A DNA stretch of 48,322 bases, from the IMG/VR virus record IMGVR_UViG_3300023181_000382, positions 1 to 48,322 of that record. One strand, given 5' to 3'. This stretch comes from a virus. Of this stretch, positions 38,886 to 48,322 are shown in pieces (the stretch's first letter is position 1; the number at the start of each line of letters is the position of its first letter). A model generated the notes under the pieces. That model saw only the letters and a list, made by a program, of their open reading frames with translations, was not told the origin of the DNA and did no database searches. The position numbers and the translations under genes are program-made.

Positions 38886-39286
38886 GCCGCAATTATCCTA
38901 AAACCGTGCTTACCTTCCTTGATGGTAAGTCAATTTCCTATGATCGCTATTCGTTTAAGGAGGTTATGACTGAAATTTTTAGCAATCATTTATTTGATAA
39001 ACGCGAGCCGCTGAAAATTACTATTCCCGATAAAAATCTTACGCTGTATTGCAATATGCAGACGATCCATAATTTTATCTCTGGAGAAATTTCGCGACAG
39101 GAACTGGAAGCGTATCTTAAATGCGATGATTTGTACCGGAACACCCAGAACGTGAAAACTGATCTGCATCGCGAAGAAATAGACGAAGGATGCCTTTGGC
39201 GTCGGATCGGCGATGAAGTCATTTTGATTAACGACGATTTATATGTCCGCGCTCCATTTAAACCTGACCTTTTTGAAGTCATTTAA
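38882..39286 (+). CDS. Hypothetical protein before the tape measure (possible tail chaperone)
   Basis: A 134-residue alpha/beta protein, starting 4 bases inside the previous gene. Contains ENEKLTLYC-like hydrophobic strand (KNLTLYCNMQTIHNF) and an acidic C-terminal half. Position suggests a tail assembly role, perhaps the second chaperone. Ends 2 bases before a terminator. Confidence 0.6.
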   Translation: MSRNYPKTVLTFLDGKSISYDRYSFKEVMTEIFSNHLFDKREPLKITIPDKNLTLYCNMQTIHNFISGEISRQELEAYLKCDDLYRNTQNVKTDLHREEIDEGCLWRRIGDEVILINDDLYVRAPFKPDLFEVI

Positions 39287-39288
39287 TT

Positions 39289-39314
39289 AAAAGCCACTGA
39301 AAAGTGGCTTTTTT
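39289..39314 (+). terminator. Terminator before the tape measure gene
   Basis: Ten-pair stem AAAAGCCACT / AGTGGCTTTT with a GAAA tetraloop and trailing T. It lies 55 bases before the tape measure start, so tail genes may need their own promoter or readthrough. Confidence 0.9.
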
Positions 39315-39368
39315 CATGTCACACAGTAACCGGCCGTGTATTGCCAATTTTGAGCAAAATTTAAGGCA

Positions 39369-42300
39369 ATGGCTAAACTGATTTCTGACGAGAAAATGAA
39401 ATTCTCCTATGTGCTCGATGGTAATCAGGCGCAAAAGGATCTTAATGATCTGGAAAAATCTACACGTAAACTTACCGAAGAAAATAAAGGGCTGCTGCTT
39501 CAAAAAAAATTGCTTGAGAAGCAAAATAAGAAAGATTCGGACGAATACAAATTACTCACAAAAACCATTGCCGAAAATAATTTAGTCATCAAGGCAAACA
39601 AAGCCCAGATGTCTGAACTTCAAAAAGAAATTGGCATCACCGGTTTAACGATGAATCAACTTCAACGTCGGGTCAACGAGTTAAAAACTAATCTTCGAAA
39701 TCTTGTTCCCGGTACAGAACTTTACAATAAATATAAAAAAGAGTTAGGCGAAGTCAGCGACCGCATGAAAGAGTTATCCGGAAATGCAAAAGAAGCCAAA
39801 TCTTCTCTTGGCGCAATTGCTGACGGCTTCAATCGATACGCTGCACTTGCAGCAACGGTGATTGCTACGCTAACGGGTGTCGTTCTGTCAATCCAGAAAG
39901 TAATTGATTTCAACGGCAAGCTTGCCGACGCAACATCAGACGTTATGAAGACTACCGGCATGACCAAGCGAGAGGTTGACGAATTGTCGAAATCATTCGG
40001 ATTGCTTAAAACCAGGACGGATCGTATTCGCTTGCTGAAGATCGCGGAAGAAGGCGGAAGAATTGGCGTTGTTAAAGAAGAGATTGCCGACTTCGTAAAT
40101 GTTATGAATAAAGCTGCTGTCGCATTAAGTGACAGTTTCACCGGTGGTGTAAGCGAAGTCGCATCGAAGCTTGGTAAGCTCAAATTTTTGTTTAAAGAAA
40201 CAAAAGATATGTCTGTCGACGAGGCCTATAATAAAATTGGATCATCGATAAACGATTTGGGTGCTGCCGGTGTTGCTAGTGAAGTGAACATAGCAGAATT
40301 CGCAACTCGTGTTGGATCACTTCCTGATAAATTAAAACCATCAATTGCACAAACCTTAGCATTGGGTGCTGCATTCGAGGAAAGCGGGCTTGAAGCAGAG
40401 GTTTCATCCAGGGCCTATAATATCTTCCTGAAGCAAGCCTCGACCGAAAGTGGAAAGTTTGCAAAAGTGATGGGAATTACCCAAAAAGAGGTTGAGAAAA
40501 TGATCAACACGGATCCGTTGGAATTTTTCCTTCATTTCTCAGAAGGCCTTCGGGGAATGGATGCTACTGAAATTGCAAAAACGCTCGATTATTTAGGAGT
40601 AAATGCTGACGGCGCCAATAAAGCACTTGGAGCCGTTGCTAATAATTCGGAGCGCTTCAGGGAGCAGATGGATCTTTCAAATAATTCTTTCGCATTAGGG
40701 ACTTCTTTGATTAAAGAATATGATATCAAGAACAACAATTTTGCAGCTACGCTTGAGAAAGTTAAGAAATATGTTGTGGGTTGGTATTCTTCAGACACGT
40801 TTGTTTTGTGGCTCACTGATGCTGTAAATTGGATTGCAATATTCATTGGAGCTGTCGATGATACTGACGGATCAATGGCGAAATGGAAAGCCAATATGAT
40901 GGCTGTCGTTAAGATCATTGCTGTTTTGATTGCAACTACAGTTTCCTATACAGCCACAAACAAGCTTTTATGGCTGTGGACAAACAGAAATACGGAAGCG
41001 ACAGCATTATACAATCTCGTTCAAAAAGCCAAGGCAATTCAGTTGGGAATCACTCGATTCGCATTACTCGCATATGAAGTGGTTCTTGGTTTGGTAACCG
41101 GGAATCTTCAGCGCGTTACAGCGGCAACAATCGCTTTTAACGTTGCTACAAAATCGACGCCTTGGGGTCTGATCATTGGATTAATTACGGCCGCTGCCGG
41201 TGCATATTTTGCTTTTAGTGAAAGCGCTGAAAAGGCCGCGGAAAAACAAATAACATTTGCTTCTCAACTCAAGCAGTTGTCACGTGATACGTCAGCGGCG
41301 ACGGCTGAAACTAAAGCAAATGTCACTTCACTTATGACAGTTGTAAAAGACGAGGCTGTAACGTTTGGTTCCCGGAAAAAGGCTTATGAGGAATTGATCC
41401 GGATTTCACCGGTCTTTAACGGCTTCCTAAAAGATGAAAAATTCAATATCGAAGGATTGGTCATTGTGTATCAGGACTATTTAAAAGCTCTTGATCAGGT
41501 CGCTTATGCAAAATCATTTGCAAGTCTCAATGTCGGAAACATTAAAAAACAAATCGCGGCACAACAAGAGCTTTACCTTGCTGAGAAGCAAATGGCCGAA
41601 GCCAGTAAAGCTTACGATGACTATGCAAAGAAAACTTCCGGAGCGAATTTCGGCAATCGTGATCTGGAACTCTATCGAAAATTGATCGGAGACCGTGAAA
41701 CAGCAAAAGAAGCAGTAAAATTAGCCAAAGCCAATTTGCAGGATGCTAATAAATTGGTTGAAGACACAAATAAATTCCGGAATAATCAAATCAGTGTCCT
41801 TGAAACCAATATTAAACTTCGCGAAAAACAACTGCTGGATCTCGAAACGAAATATGGTGCCGATGTTGCGAAAAAAAGCTCAGGTTATAGGCAAATTGCT
41901 TTAAAGTTAGAAGCTGATAGACAGGCACTCGAAAAACTCATACCGAAAGGGACCACCGGTGATCCAAAGTCAAATTATAATGTTCCGGACGGAAAGACAG
42001 ATGTAGCCAAAAAAGATCCAAACAAAACACAAGCCGAAATTAACAAAGAGCGTCTCGACAATGAACGTAAGTTTCAGGATGAACTTTTAAAATTAAAACG
42101 CCAAGGTCAGGACGATGAAATCGCATTGATGAAAGACGGTTACGCCAAAGAGGAGTTACTGGAAGTTCGCCGTTACCAGCGCGAAATTGAAGAGTTGGAA
42201 AAGCAACGCGTGCATACTGATGAAATGGCAAAAATTGATGCAGATATTTCAAAGGCTAAAAAAAATGGTGATATCAAGTATTATGATTTTTTAGTTGGAC

Positions 42301-43895
42301 AAAAGCGAGTCTGGGCAAAAAGAAACGAGCAAATTGACGAGCAGATTAACTCTATTGAAGCCGGGAAATTATCTATCCATCAAATGCGTTTGGGCATTAT
42401 TCAAGAGAAAGGCGCGCAGCAGCAGCTGGAGAAAATTGACCAAAAATACAAACGTGAAAAAACAATACGGGAAACGGCCTTCAACTTGGAACTTGCGGAA
42501 GTTACTACACTTGTTCAGGCAAAAGAAAAATTAAAAACAACCCATCGTAAAGATGAATTGGATAATCTGAAGAATTTGGATGCAGCCAAAAAATTGCTTC
42601 AGGAGGATTTTAATAATAAAGAGCTAGAACAGGACAAAGAATTTCTAAACCGTCTCATCAAAAATCTTGAGACGATTATGAATGCCAAAACTTTTGAAGG
42701 AATTGATTTGGACTTGCTTACTCCTGAAATGAGAGAAAGATTTACAAAGCAAATTGAAGAAGCTGCAAATCTTCACAGCAAGTTAGTCGAAGCAACTTCC
42801 GGAAAAAATCAACCAAAAAACACCAAAGGTTTCACTGACCCTGAACTCGAAGCAAAAGATAATGCAGCTCGTGAATTATTCCAAAGCCAAAATGGTGTTG
42901 ATATTTTAGGCTACACACCTGAACAGTGGCAAACTGCTTATTCACACCTCGATACTTTCTGGGAACGAATGAATGCAGGTGTAATGGTAATTGGAGCGTT
43001 ACAAAATGCGTGGTCGCAATACGGGGCTTTGGTCGAAGCAAAAGAAAAAGTGCAGCTTCAAAATAATCAAACCGCAAACAATGTAAAGAAAGAGCGCCTG
43101 AAGAAGTTGCTCGACAGCGGATTCATGACTCAAAAAACATACAACAAAGCCGTTGAAGGCCTTGACCGGGAATATGACAAAAAGAAAGCCGAAATCGAAT
43201 TGAAGCAGGCCAAGCGAAATCGTACGATTGCTTTAATGGAAATCGTCGCCAATACAGCTAAAGGTGTCATGTCTGTAATGTCAACCGGTGGTGGAACCAA
43301 TTACGCTGACTTTGGTGTTTCGGCAGCGCTGCTTTCAGCGCTGGTCATTGCAACCGGAGCGATACAGGCTGCAACGGTTCTTAAAACACCGCTTCCGTCA
43401 GCAAAAGGTTATGAAAAAGGTTTGTACAATGACAGAACCATGCGCGAGCAGGACGGCAAAGTTTTCAAGACCACTTGGGGAGGAAAGGCGAGGAGTGGCG
43501 AAGTCAAAAAACCCACTGTTTTCATGGCCGGCGAAAAAGGAGTGGAAATGATCATTGACAATAAAGCCTGGTCACAAATGTCTTCGCCGGTTAAGGATGC
43601 ATTAATGCGCGAGCTGCGTGGAGTTCGTGGATTCGAGGAAGGATTATATAATGAAGCGACAAAGCGTTATGAAGTGCCGGTATCTTCGAAAACCGATTCA
43701 TCTTCCGGAAGTTCTGATACGTCCAGAATTTTAGAAATGGCGCTTAAAATCCTTTCAGAAAACACTCAGGTCATGCGCGAGATTAAAGAACAGGGAATCA
43801 TCGCTAAAGTCTCAAATAAAGATCTGCGCTCAATGAAAAACCTAAAAGATGGAATGAAGGAATATGAAAAATTAAATCAAAAATCAGCAAAATAA
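39369..43895 (+). CDS. Tape measure protein
   Basis: A 1508-residue tail-length protein. Residues 1-145 are coiled coil. Residues 155-480 match the tape-measure core (NKLADATSDVMKTTGMTKREVDELSKSFG-type). Hydrophobic segments lie near 155-175, 510-535 and 598-616; at least one should cross the host membrane. Long Lys/Glu/Gln coiled coil at about 880-1130 follows, then a hydrophobic stretch near 1315-1335, and a C-terminal part with two GxEEGLYN/GYEKGLYN motifs around FMAGEKGVEMIIDN. If the usual ~0.15 nm per residue holds, the tail is roughly 220 nm. The gene overlaps the next start by one base. Confidence 0.92.
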   Translation: MAKLISDEKMKFSYVLDGNQAQKDLNDLEKSTRKLTEENKGLLLQKKLLEKQNKKDSDEYKLLTKTIAENNLVIKANKAQMSELQKEIGITGLTMNQLQRRVNELKTNLRNLVPGTELYNKYKKELGEVSDRMKELSGNAKEAKSSLGAIADGFNRYAALAATVIATLTGVVLSIQKVIDFNGKLADATSDVMKTTGMTKREVDELSKSFGLLKTRTDRIRLLKIAEEGGRIGVVKEEIADFVNVMNKAAVALSDSFTGGVSEVASKLGKLKFLFKETKDMSVDEAYNKIGSSINDLGAAGVASEVNIAEFATRVGSLPDKLKPSIAQTLALGAAFEESGLEAEVSSRAYNIFLKQASTESGKFAKVMGITQKEVEKMINTDPLEFFLHFSEGLRGMDATEIAKTLDYLGVNADGANKALGAVANNSERFREQMDLSNNSFALGTSLIKEYDIKNNNFAATLEKVKKYVVGWYSSDTFVLWLTDAVNWIAIFIGAVDDTDGSMAKWKANMMAVVKIIAVLIATTVSYTATNKLLWLWTNRNTEATALYNLVQKAKAIQLGITRFALLAYEVVLGLVTGNLQRVTAATIAFNVATKSTPWGLIIGLITAAAGAYFAFSESAEKAAEKQITFASQLKQLSRDTSAATAETKANVTSLMTVVKDEAVTFGSRKKAYEELIRISPVFNGFLKDEKFNIEGLVIVYQDYLKALDQVAYAKSFASLNVGNIKKQIAAQQELYLAEKQMAEASKAYDDYAKKTSGANFGNRDLELYRKLIGDRETAKEAVKLAKANLQDANKLVEDTNKFRNNQISVLETNIKLREKQLLDLETKYGADVAKKSSGYRQIALKLEADRQALEKLIPKGTTGDPKSNYNVPDGKTDVAKKDPNKTQAEINKERLDNERKFQDELLKLKRQGQDDEIALMKDGYAKEELLEVRRYQREIEELEKQRVHTDEMAKIDADISKAKKNGDIKYYDFLVGQKRVWAKRNEQIDEQINSIEAGKLSIHQMRLGIIQEKGAQQQLEKIDQKYKREKTIRETAFNLELAEVTTLVQAKEKLKTTHRKDELDNLKNLDAAKKLLQEDFNNKELEQDKEFLNRLIKNLETIMNAKTFEGIDLDLLTPEMRERFTKQIEEAANLHSKLVEATSGKNQPKNTKGFTDPELEAKDNAARELFQSQNGVDILGYTPEQWQTAYSHLDTFWERMNAGVMVIGALQNAWSQYGALVEAKEKVQLQNNQTANNVKKERLKKLLDSGFMTQKTYNKAVEGLDREYDKKKAEIELKQAKRNRTIALMEIVANTAKGVMSVMSTGGGTNYADFGVSAALLSALVIATGAIQAATVLKTPLPSAKGYEKGLYNDRTMREQDGKVFKTTWGGKARSGEVKKPTVFMAGEKGVEMIIDNKAWSQMSSPVKDALMRELRGVRGFEEGLYNEATKRYEVPVSSKTDSSSGSSDTSRILEMALKILSENTQVMREIKEQGIIAKVSNKDLRSMKNLKDGMKEYEKLNQKSAK

Positions 43896-44302
43896 TGAGT
43901 TTCACATCTAAATCGATTTTTAAAGATCCCAGACTTAATGCTCAAATAGATTTTCTGTACGAAACCATGGCCAAAGAATTTACAACCGATGATCCGGATG
44001 AAGATTCCCAGAAGGTTCAAAAGCATTTTGTCCTATCGGGAAGAGCTGCAGCAATATTGCAGGGAGAACTTTCGCAGAATATTGACAACATTGTTTTTGA
44101 AACCAATCAACAGGATTATTTCAGGTGGCTCAAAGAGTTTTGCGATACCAACAAATTTAAATGGATAGGCTTCAAAAACAAAATACTATTTTATCCTAAC
44201 GGGTTCTACTTTGAGGTGTGGATGACAGATACCATCAGCCTTGTAACCCATGAGAATATATATTTACAATCATTGAACCTAATCCCTGAAGATACATTAT
44301 GA
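43895..44302 (+). CDS. Hypothetical tail-region protein
   Basis: A 135-residue protein. VLSGRAAAILQGELSQNIDNIVFETN near 46-71 faintly recalls nucleotidyltransferase-like proteins (G-G-x-A, then D-x-D), but the acidic pair is missing. Small proteins of this type occur between tape measure and tail tip genes in Bacteroidetes phages. Overlaps the tape measure by one base and the next gene by 4. Confidence 0.6.
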   Translation: MSFTSKSIFKDPRLNAQIDFLYETMAKEFTTDDPDEDSQKVQKHFVLSGRAAAILQGELSQNIDNIVFETNQQDYFRWLKEFCDTNKFKWIGFKNKILFYPNGFYFEVWMTDTISLVTHENIYLQSLNLIPEDTL

Positions 44303-46488
44303 ACCTTATAATTTCAAGCAATCCGATAAATAATAAAGGAGAAGCCACACCTGAATTTCAGGACTGGGGTCCGCTGCCTAATCCTTTTATAAACGAAATT
44401 TTCTATTTTCCAAATCTGGGACTTGTTCCGGTAATGGAAACAATCGTTTTTAAGATTAAAGATTTTTTCCCATTACCGACGATTTATCCAATACGGCTGT
44501 GGGCATATCAAAGTTATCACAGCGGTAATACTATTAACTGGGTAAACCCGACAAGTTATATGAATCTTGGTTATCCAAACGCGATGGGTTTTCCAATTGC
44601 GTTGGTTGAAAACAATAAGCAATTTAGTTTCACACCGGTACTTCAAAACTTAAATCTATTAACGCCTGGACAATATTCATTTTATCATTATTTCAAAGTG
44701 CAAGTCCTTCAGGACGGAAATTGGTTAGATTTGGGAAGCGCGTCTGATCGGATGTTTGAATATCGAATAAGATTAACGGTGAAAAATCAACCGGTATTTA
44801 TAAGTCCAAGCAATATTCTCATGCGCCATACCTATGGAAATCCATTACCTGCAAGAGGTATTACGATTAGCGGTGATAACTGGACGGTAGTCGGTGACCC
44901 TAAAATTATTTTGTCTAGTAGTTCGATGGGATCCGTAGTTACTCAAATTACAGATGCAACAGGAACGTACCAAAAAGTCACAAATACTTCGGGAATTTCC
45001 GCAAGTTTATCAATTCAACTAAGTGATTTTTACGATCAAATTGGCGTTTTTGATCCAACTGTTCTTCAGATACAACTCAAAGTAATTGCTGGAACTTCTA
45101 CCATTGTCGGATACATTAACATAAGCGTTGAAGTTCTGATGCCGGATACATTAATTCTCAGCCCCAACACATTGATGTTTAATGCAACAAAGGGGTTTTC
45201 TGAAGCACCGGCTCAGCAGATTAATTTTCTTTGTGCCGGCGACTACATTATTTCAGCCTCACCTTGGCTCATAACTGAAATTAGAGAAGTCACTGTTCAA
45301 GGCGTTACTTCAGAAAAACTCTTCGTCCATCCCATACCGACACTTAATATGTCTGCCGGAATATATACCGGATTTGTTTCGTTGACGTCGATCATTAATG
45401 GTGTCGAACAAACTTTGACAACCGACGTCATTTACAATCTGTCGGACTTTATACAATCTCCCTATCAACAGGATGAAATTGCTTTTACTCTTGACCAGAA
45501 ATTCTTTCAGTTGTCATCTTCGAACACCGATGTATATTTTCAGGTGACTTCGCTTATTACAACATTCGATTTTTTCACAAACAATCAAAAGCAATTTCCA
45601 ATTGCTGAAAAGTTTATTCCGTTCAATGGCAGTGCAAAATTTAATATTGGAACTGTGATCCACGCTTTGATGAATCGTTTTGACAATGTAAATTCTAATG
45701 ATTTTCAGTGCGCCCCCGCAAAATTAGAGCTCTCAGTTGCAGAAAAGAAAATTTCTGATAGTTCCGTTATACGAGAAATCAGTGCCTATCAAGTTTTATT
45801 TGTTGCCGGTTTGGGAAGAAATATGTCAGGGTCTGGTTTTTTAGAATTTAATCCAAAGGCAAAACGGGTGTTATCCACCTCATACGCATATCTGAACATT
45901 TTATTAGATGGCTCTTTTAAACTCGCTACTAAGAAAAATGGCGTTGAAATATCGAGCGTTGTTCTTTTTAGCCAAGGTCCAAGCATTGTTTGTAAAAAAT
46001 TCTCTTTTGCAAATAATGTTGAAGGCGATGTGATAGAATATCTTCTGCTGGATCAATCTGACGCCATAGTTTCTTCAAAAACATATATCGTATTTCCTGT
46101 ACAAAGAAAATCCAATTTAATTGTTTGGGAAAATGAATTTTTATTGCAGGATGTGGTTGATTGTACCGGTGGATTTTCGATTAAATCTGAATTTATTACC
46201 CAGTCCCAAAAATTATACACCAACCTGGTTGAAGCTTTAGAAATACTTGATACTACGAAAGACGTCAAACTAATTATAAATACCGGATGGTTACTAAATA
46301 CCGATATCGATTCAATTGAAAGCCTGATGATGGCAAAACGTGCTTGGCTCGACCATTCAAACGGGACAATAAATCTTCGACCGGTTGCAAAATCTATTGT
46401 CAACGTGGACAGCGATCGCGAGCTTATCGAATATGCGATAGAATTTGAAATAAATAAAAAATATGGCCAGGAAACTTATACACTCTAA
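44299..46488 (+). CDS. Tail protein, possible distal tail component
   Basis: A 729-residue beta-rich protein in the slot after the tape measure, where distal tail or tail-tip proteins lie. Residues 160-400 look like two or three Ig/BACON-type beta-sandwich domains (for example FVSLTSIINGVEQTLTTDV). No enzyme motif, no signal peptide. The end overlaps the next gene by 26 bases. Confidence 0.65.
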   Translation: MNLIISSNPINNKGEATPEFQDWGPLPNPFINEIFYFPNLGLVPVMETIVFKIKDFFPLPTIYPIRLWAYQSYHSGNTINWVNPTSYMNLGYPNAMGFPIALVENNKQFSFTPVLQNLNLLTPGQYSFYHYFKVQVLQDGNWLDLGSASDRMFEYRIRLTVKNQPVFISPSNILMRHTYGNPLPARGITISGDNWTVVGDPKIILSSSSMGSVVTQITDATGTYQKVTNTSGISASLSIQLSDFYDQIGVFDPTVLQIQLKVIAGTSTIVGYINISVEVLMPDTLILSPNTLMFNATKGFSEAPAQQINFLCAGDYIISASPWLITEIREVTVQGVTSEKLFVHPIPTLNMSAGIYTGFVSLTSIINGVEQTLTTDVIYNLSDFIQSPYQQDEIAFTLDQKFFQLSSSNTDVYFQVTSLITTFDFFTNNQKQFPIAEKFIPFNGSAKFNIGTVIHALMNRFDNVNSNDFQCAPAKLELSVAEKKISDSSVIREISAYQVLFVAGLGRNMSGSGFLEFNPKAKRVLSTSYAYLNILLDGSFKLATKKNGVEISSVVLFSQGPSIVCKKFSFANNVEGDVIEYLLLDQSDAIVSSKTYIVFPVQRKSNLIVWENEFLLQDVVDCTGGFSIKSEFITQSQKLYTNLVEALEILDTTKDVKLIINTGWLLNTDIDSIESLMMAKRAWLDHSNGTINLRPVAKSIVNVDSDRELIEYAIEFEINKKYGQETYTL

Positions 46489-48322
46489 ATTTGAAATTGA
46501 TCTTGGAAATTTCCAAATATCTGATGCTACCGAAAATAATTGGTTTTCAGATACATTTTTTTCCAGGTATTCTTTTCCATTCAATATTGACCTTGAAGAA
46601 GACCTCGACGTTGCTCTTGGATTTATTTCACGATATAATACTTTTCCGGAAACATTATACCCTTTGAAGTATGTTGAGGATAACGTAATTTCCGATGCTG
46701 AGTTTGAGGTTCAGGAAGTTAATGACAATGTATTGCAATGCGTTTATGAAACTGGATTGGACGAATTTCCGTCCTGGAATAAAAAGCTTTCAGAATTATC
46801 ACTTTTCAAAATTGTGTTGCCGCACGGCACGACGATCTATCAGTATGCGGCTGCGATGGTAAATAAAGTTTGGCCAGAAGTTAATTTTTGTTTTCCGGCT
46901 GTTCACATTGATTACATAGATACTGAAGATAATTATTGGCTCGATTTCGAAGGAACTGTAAATAATTACAAAGATGATGCATTCATAGAAAATGTTTTTG
47001 TAGGCAATAATTCGATAAACAAAAATATTATGCAGCCTGCAATTTTCGCATTATACATTCTTCAAAGAGGATTTGCTGATGAAGGTTTTGAATTAGCCGG
47101 CGATATTCTTGGCGATCCAACCATGCAAAAATTAGCTTTTTTTTCACCAACAGAATATTATAAAAAAAGAGAGCCAATTGAGATTCCAGTTTTTAATGAT
47201 TACACACATCCAATCGGTCAAGTTCTTGGGTCTTTAGGTTATATCCCTGTCCATCTAACAATCGTGGATGTTCCAATATGGGGTAGGTATCTCATTGTTG
47301 GAACAATTTCGACTTACGGAGTGTATGGATCCAATACGCCTCCGGAAAATGGACCGACCGCAGGTATTGCTTTTAACGATACGCTGATCTGGAGTGCGCC
47401 TGATCTCGTTTCTAATAATTCATGGAACATTGAAGTTGAATTCATTTCAACATCTTCACCCATCAACAATTTAAGTGTAAGGGCAAATTCTGTACATGGG
47501 TACACTAATGAAATTGGAACATTCTATAAGAGTATCGAATTAACAGTAGTACTGATAGAGGAATATGACGTAGACGGCCATGGCATCCCGTCAATCCAAA
47601 ATGAAGATAAAGTAGATTTAACCAAAGCCGTGGCAGATATGACATTTGGGGAATATGTTAAGGTCATTAAGAATTGGTTTAATTACGATTTCACACCGGT
47701 CGGAAATCAAATTGTTATGAATCGGATCCAGGACGAAATTAATTTTGTCGACGCTATGGATCTTTCACATTGGGAAGTTAAAAATCCTACCAGAAGATTT
47801 CAAAAAGGAATGTCATTTAATTTGAAATTTCGCGACGTTACAATTCCGAACGAAGCCACCTACAAATACACTTTTAAGCAGGTTTATCAATCGGCAGCGG
47901 GTTATGTGTATGAAAACTTCAAAACAGATACTAAAACTTCGATCATTGAAATTGATGCAATACCATTGCCCTTATTGGTCCGAAACGAAATCAAAACAGC
48001 CCATTGCTTCGAAGATGATCAGTCAAAGCTTTATGGGTTGTTGTACACCGGGATCGTTGCAGGGAAAAACATGTCACAGGATCCTGCGCCAATTGAAATC
48101 CCTGCCGTGCATTTAAAATATTGGTGGAAATGGTTTTCTTTCCGGATCAATTCAATTGGATTCAAATGGGTTTTTAAAGCTTTTGGATATCATATTTCAA
48201 ATTTACACGTAAAGCGGAAAGTGTTTGCTTATGGCAATTACCATCTAATCAAATCACTTATCCGGACTGAAATTAAGCCAGACATATTTGAAGTTGAAAT
48301 TGACACAGAATCACTCAAATAA
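46463..48322 (+). CDS. Tail protein, likely tail-tip or baseplate hub
   Basis: A 619-residue protein whose N-terminus (LIHSKFEIDLGNFQISDATENNWFSDTFFSRYSFPF) matches a recurrent Bacteroidetes phage tail protein style. N-terminal and C-terminal (520-619, Trp/Phe-rich with KWWWKWF-like WWKWFSFRI) domains flank a beta-rich centre. Its stop is the last base of the window, so the following gene is not seen. Role inferred from position after the distal tail gene. Confidence 0.7.
   Translation: MARKLIHSKFEIDLGNFQISDATENNWFSDTFFSRYSFPFNIDLEEDLDVALGFISRYNTFPETLYPLKYVEDNVISDAEFEVQEVNDNVLQCVYETGLDEFPSWNKKLSELSLFKIVLPHGTTIYQYAAAMVNKVWPEVNFCFPAVHIDYIDTEDNYWLDFEGTVNNYKDDAFIENVFVGNNSINKNIMQPAIFALYILQRGFADEGFELAGDILGDPTMQKLAFFSPTEYYKKREPIEIPVFNDYTHPIGQVLGSLGYIPVHLTIVDVPIWGRYLIVGTISTYGVYGSNTPPENGPTAGIAFNDTLIWSAPDLVSNNSWNIEVEFISTSSPINNLSVRANSVHGYTNEIGTFYKSIELTVVLIEEYDVDGHGIPSIQNEDKVDLTKAVADMTFGEYVKVIKNWFNYDFTPVGNQIVMNRIQDEINFVDAMDLSHWEVKNPTRRFQKGMSFNLKFRDVTIPNEATYKYTFKQVYQSAAGYVYENFKTDTKTSIIEIDAIPLPLLVRNEIKTAHCFEDDQSKLYGLLYTGIVAGKNMSQDPAPIEIPAVHLKYWWKWFSFRINSIGFKWVFKAFGYHISNLHVKRKVFAYGNYHLIKSLIRTEIKPDIFEVEIDTESLK

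Noticed and set aside
43895-44302. Nucleotidyltransferase toxin (AbiEii-like)
   Set aside because: Only a G-R-A and a later I-D are reminiscent; the catalytic acidic pair is missing and the gene is locked in the tail operon.

Overview
The window looks like most or all of a tailed-phage genome (Caudoviricetes, long-tailed and probably siphovirus-like) infecting a Bacteroidetes host. The evidence for the phage is a complete morphogenesis set: large terminase, portal, S49-type head protease, capsid candidate, 1508-residue tape-measure protein, tail proteins, holin, muramidase. The evidence for the host is the promoter style (-7 boxes TATATTTG or TATCTTTA, the TAnnTTTG class, with a TTG 17-20 bases upstream), the lack of Shine-Dalgarno sequences before almost all starts, and families typical of Bacteroidetes phages. 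The first base is an ATG and the last base closes a stop codon, so the true ends are not visible. I found no integrase, transposase, DNA polymerase or CRISPR array, so lifestyle cannot be decided.

Layout. 1-849: two small regulator-like genes closed by a terminator. 971-10976: a compact plus-strand early/replication block: primase-helicase, a small protein with a clamp-binding-like tail, an HNH-like protein, a YegP-like protein, a nucleoside deoxyribosyltransferase-like enzyme and many short unknown genes, mostly with overlapping starts and stops. 11006-11627: a control knot with a minus-strand tRNA, its own promoter, an inverted small gene and a divergent promoter pair. 11642-13091: two unknown genes and an SRAP (YedK/HMCES-like) abasic-site protein ending in QLSLF. 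13092-13759: a largely non-coding, AT-rich stretch with GTTCAA repeats and nested inverted repeats, ending in a clear promoter. 13760-20890: tail-fibre region followed by the lysis cassette (holin, muramidase, spanin-like protein). 20915-24834: head protease, capsid candidate and a head-associated protein. 24962-29546: accessory head genes, a single-HKD PLD-like protein, tiny membrane proteins and the terminase subunits. 29697-32307: an accessory island with a membrane protein on its own promoter and a minus-strand operon of methylase, ArdC-like, SymE-like and unknown genes. 32477-39286: a probably frameshifted gene, portal, head-tail adaptor genes, a small HTH regulator, a lipoprotein on its own promoter and an unexplained structured RNA. 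39369-48322: tape measure and tail tip.

How it works together. The phage primes and unwinds its own DNA but carries no visible polymerase, so it should depend on host Pol III; two proteins ending in QLxLF motifs fit recruitment to the host sliding clamp. Two 18-bp palindromes with identical half-sites (TTTCGTA-N4-TACGAAA), about 4.7 kb apart, sit on promoters of opposite strands: one drives the anti-restriction island, the other the small HTH protein, suggesting a self-regulated switch. The least ordinary signals are a pseudoknot-capable RNA of about 160 nt at 38437-38597, a serine-type tRNA carrying a UCU (Arg) anticodon and a damaged acceptor stem, and that operator pair.
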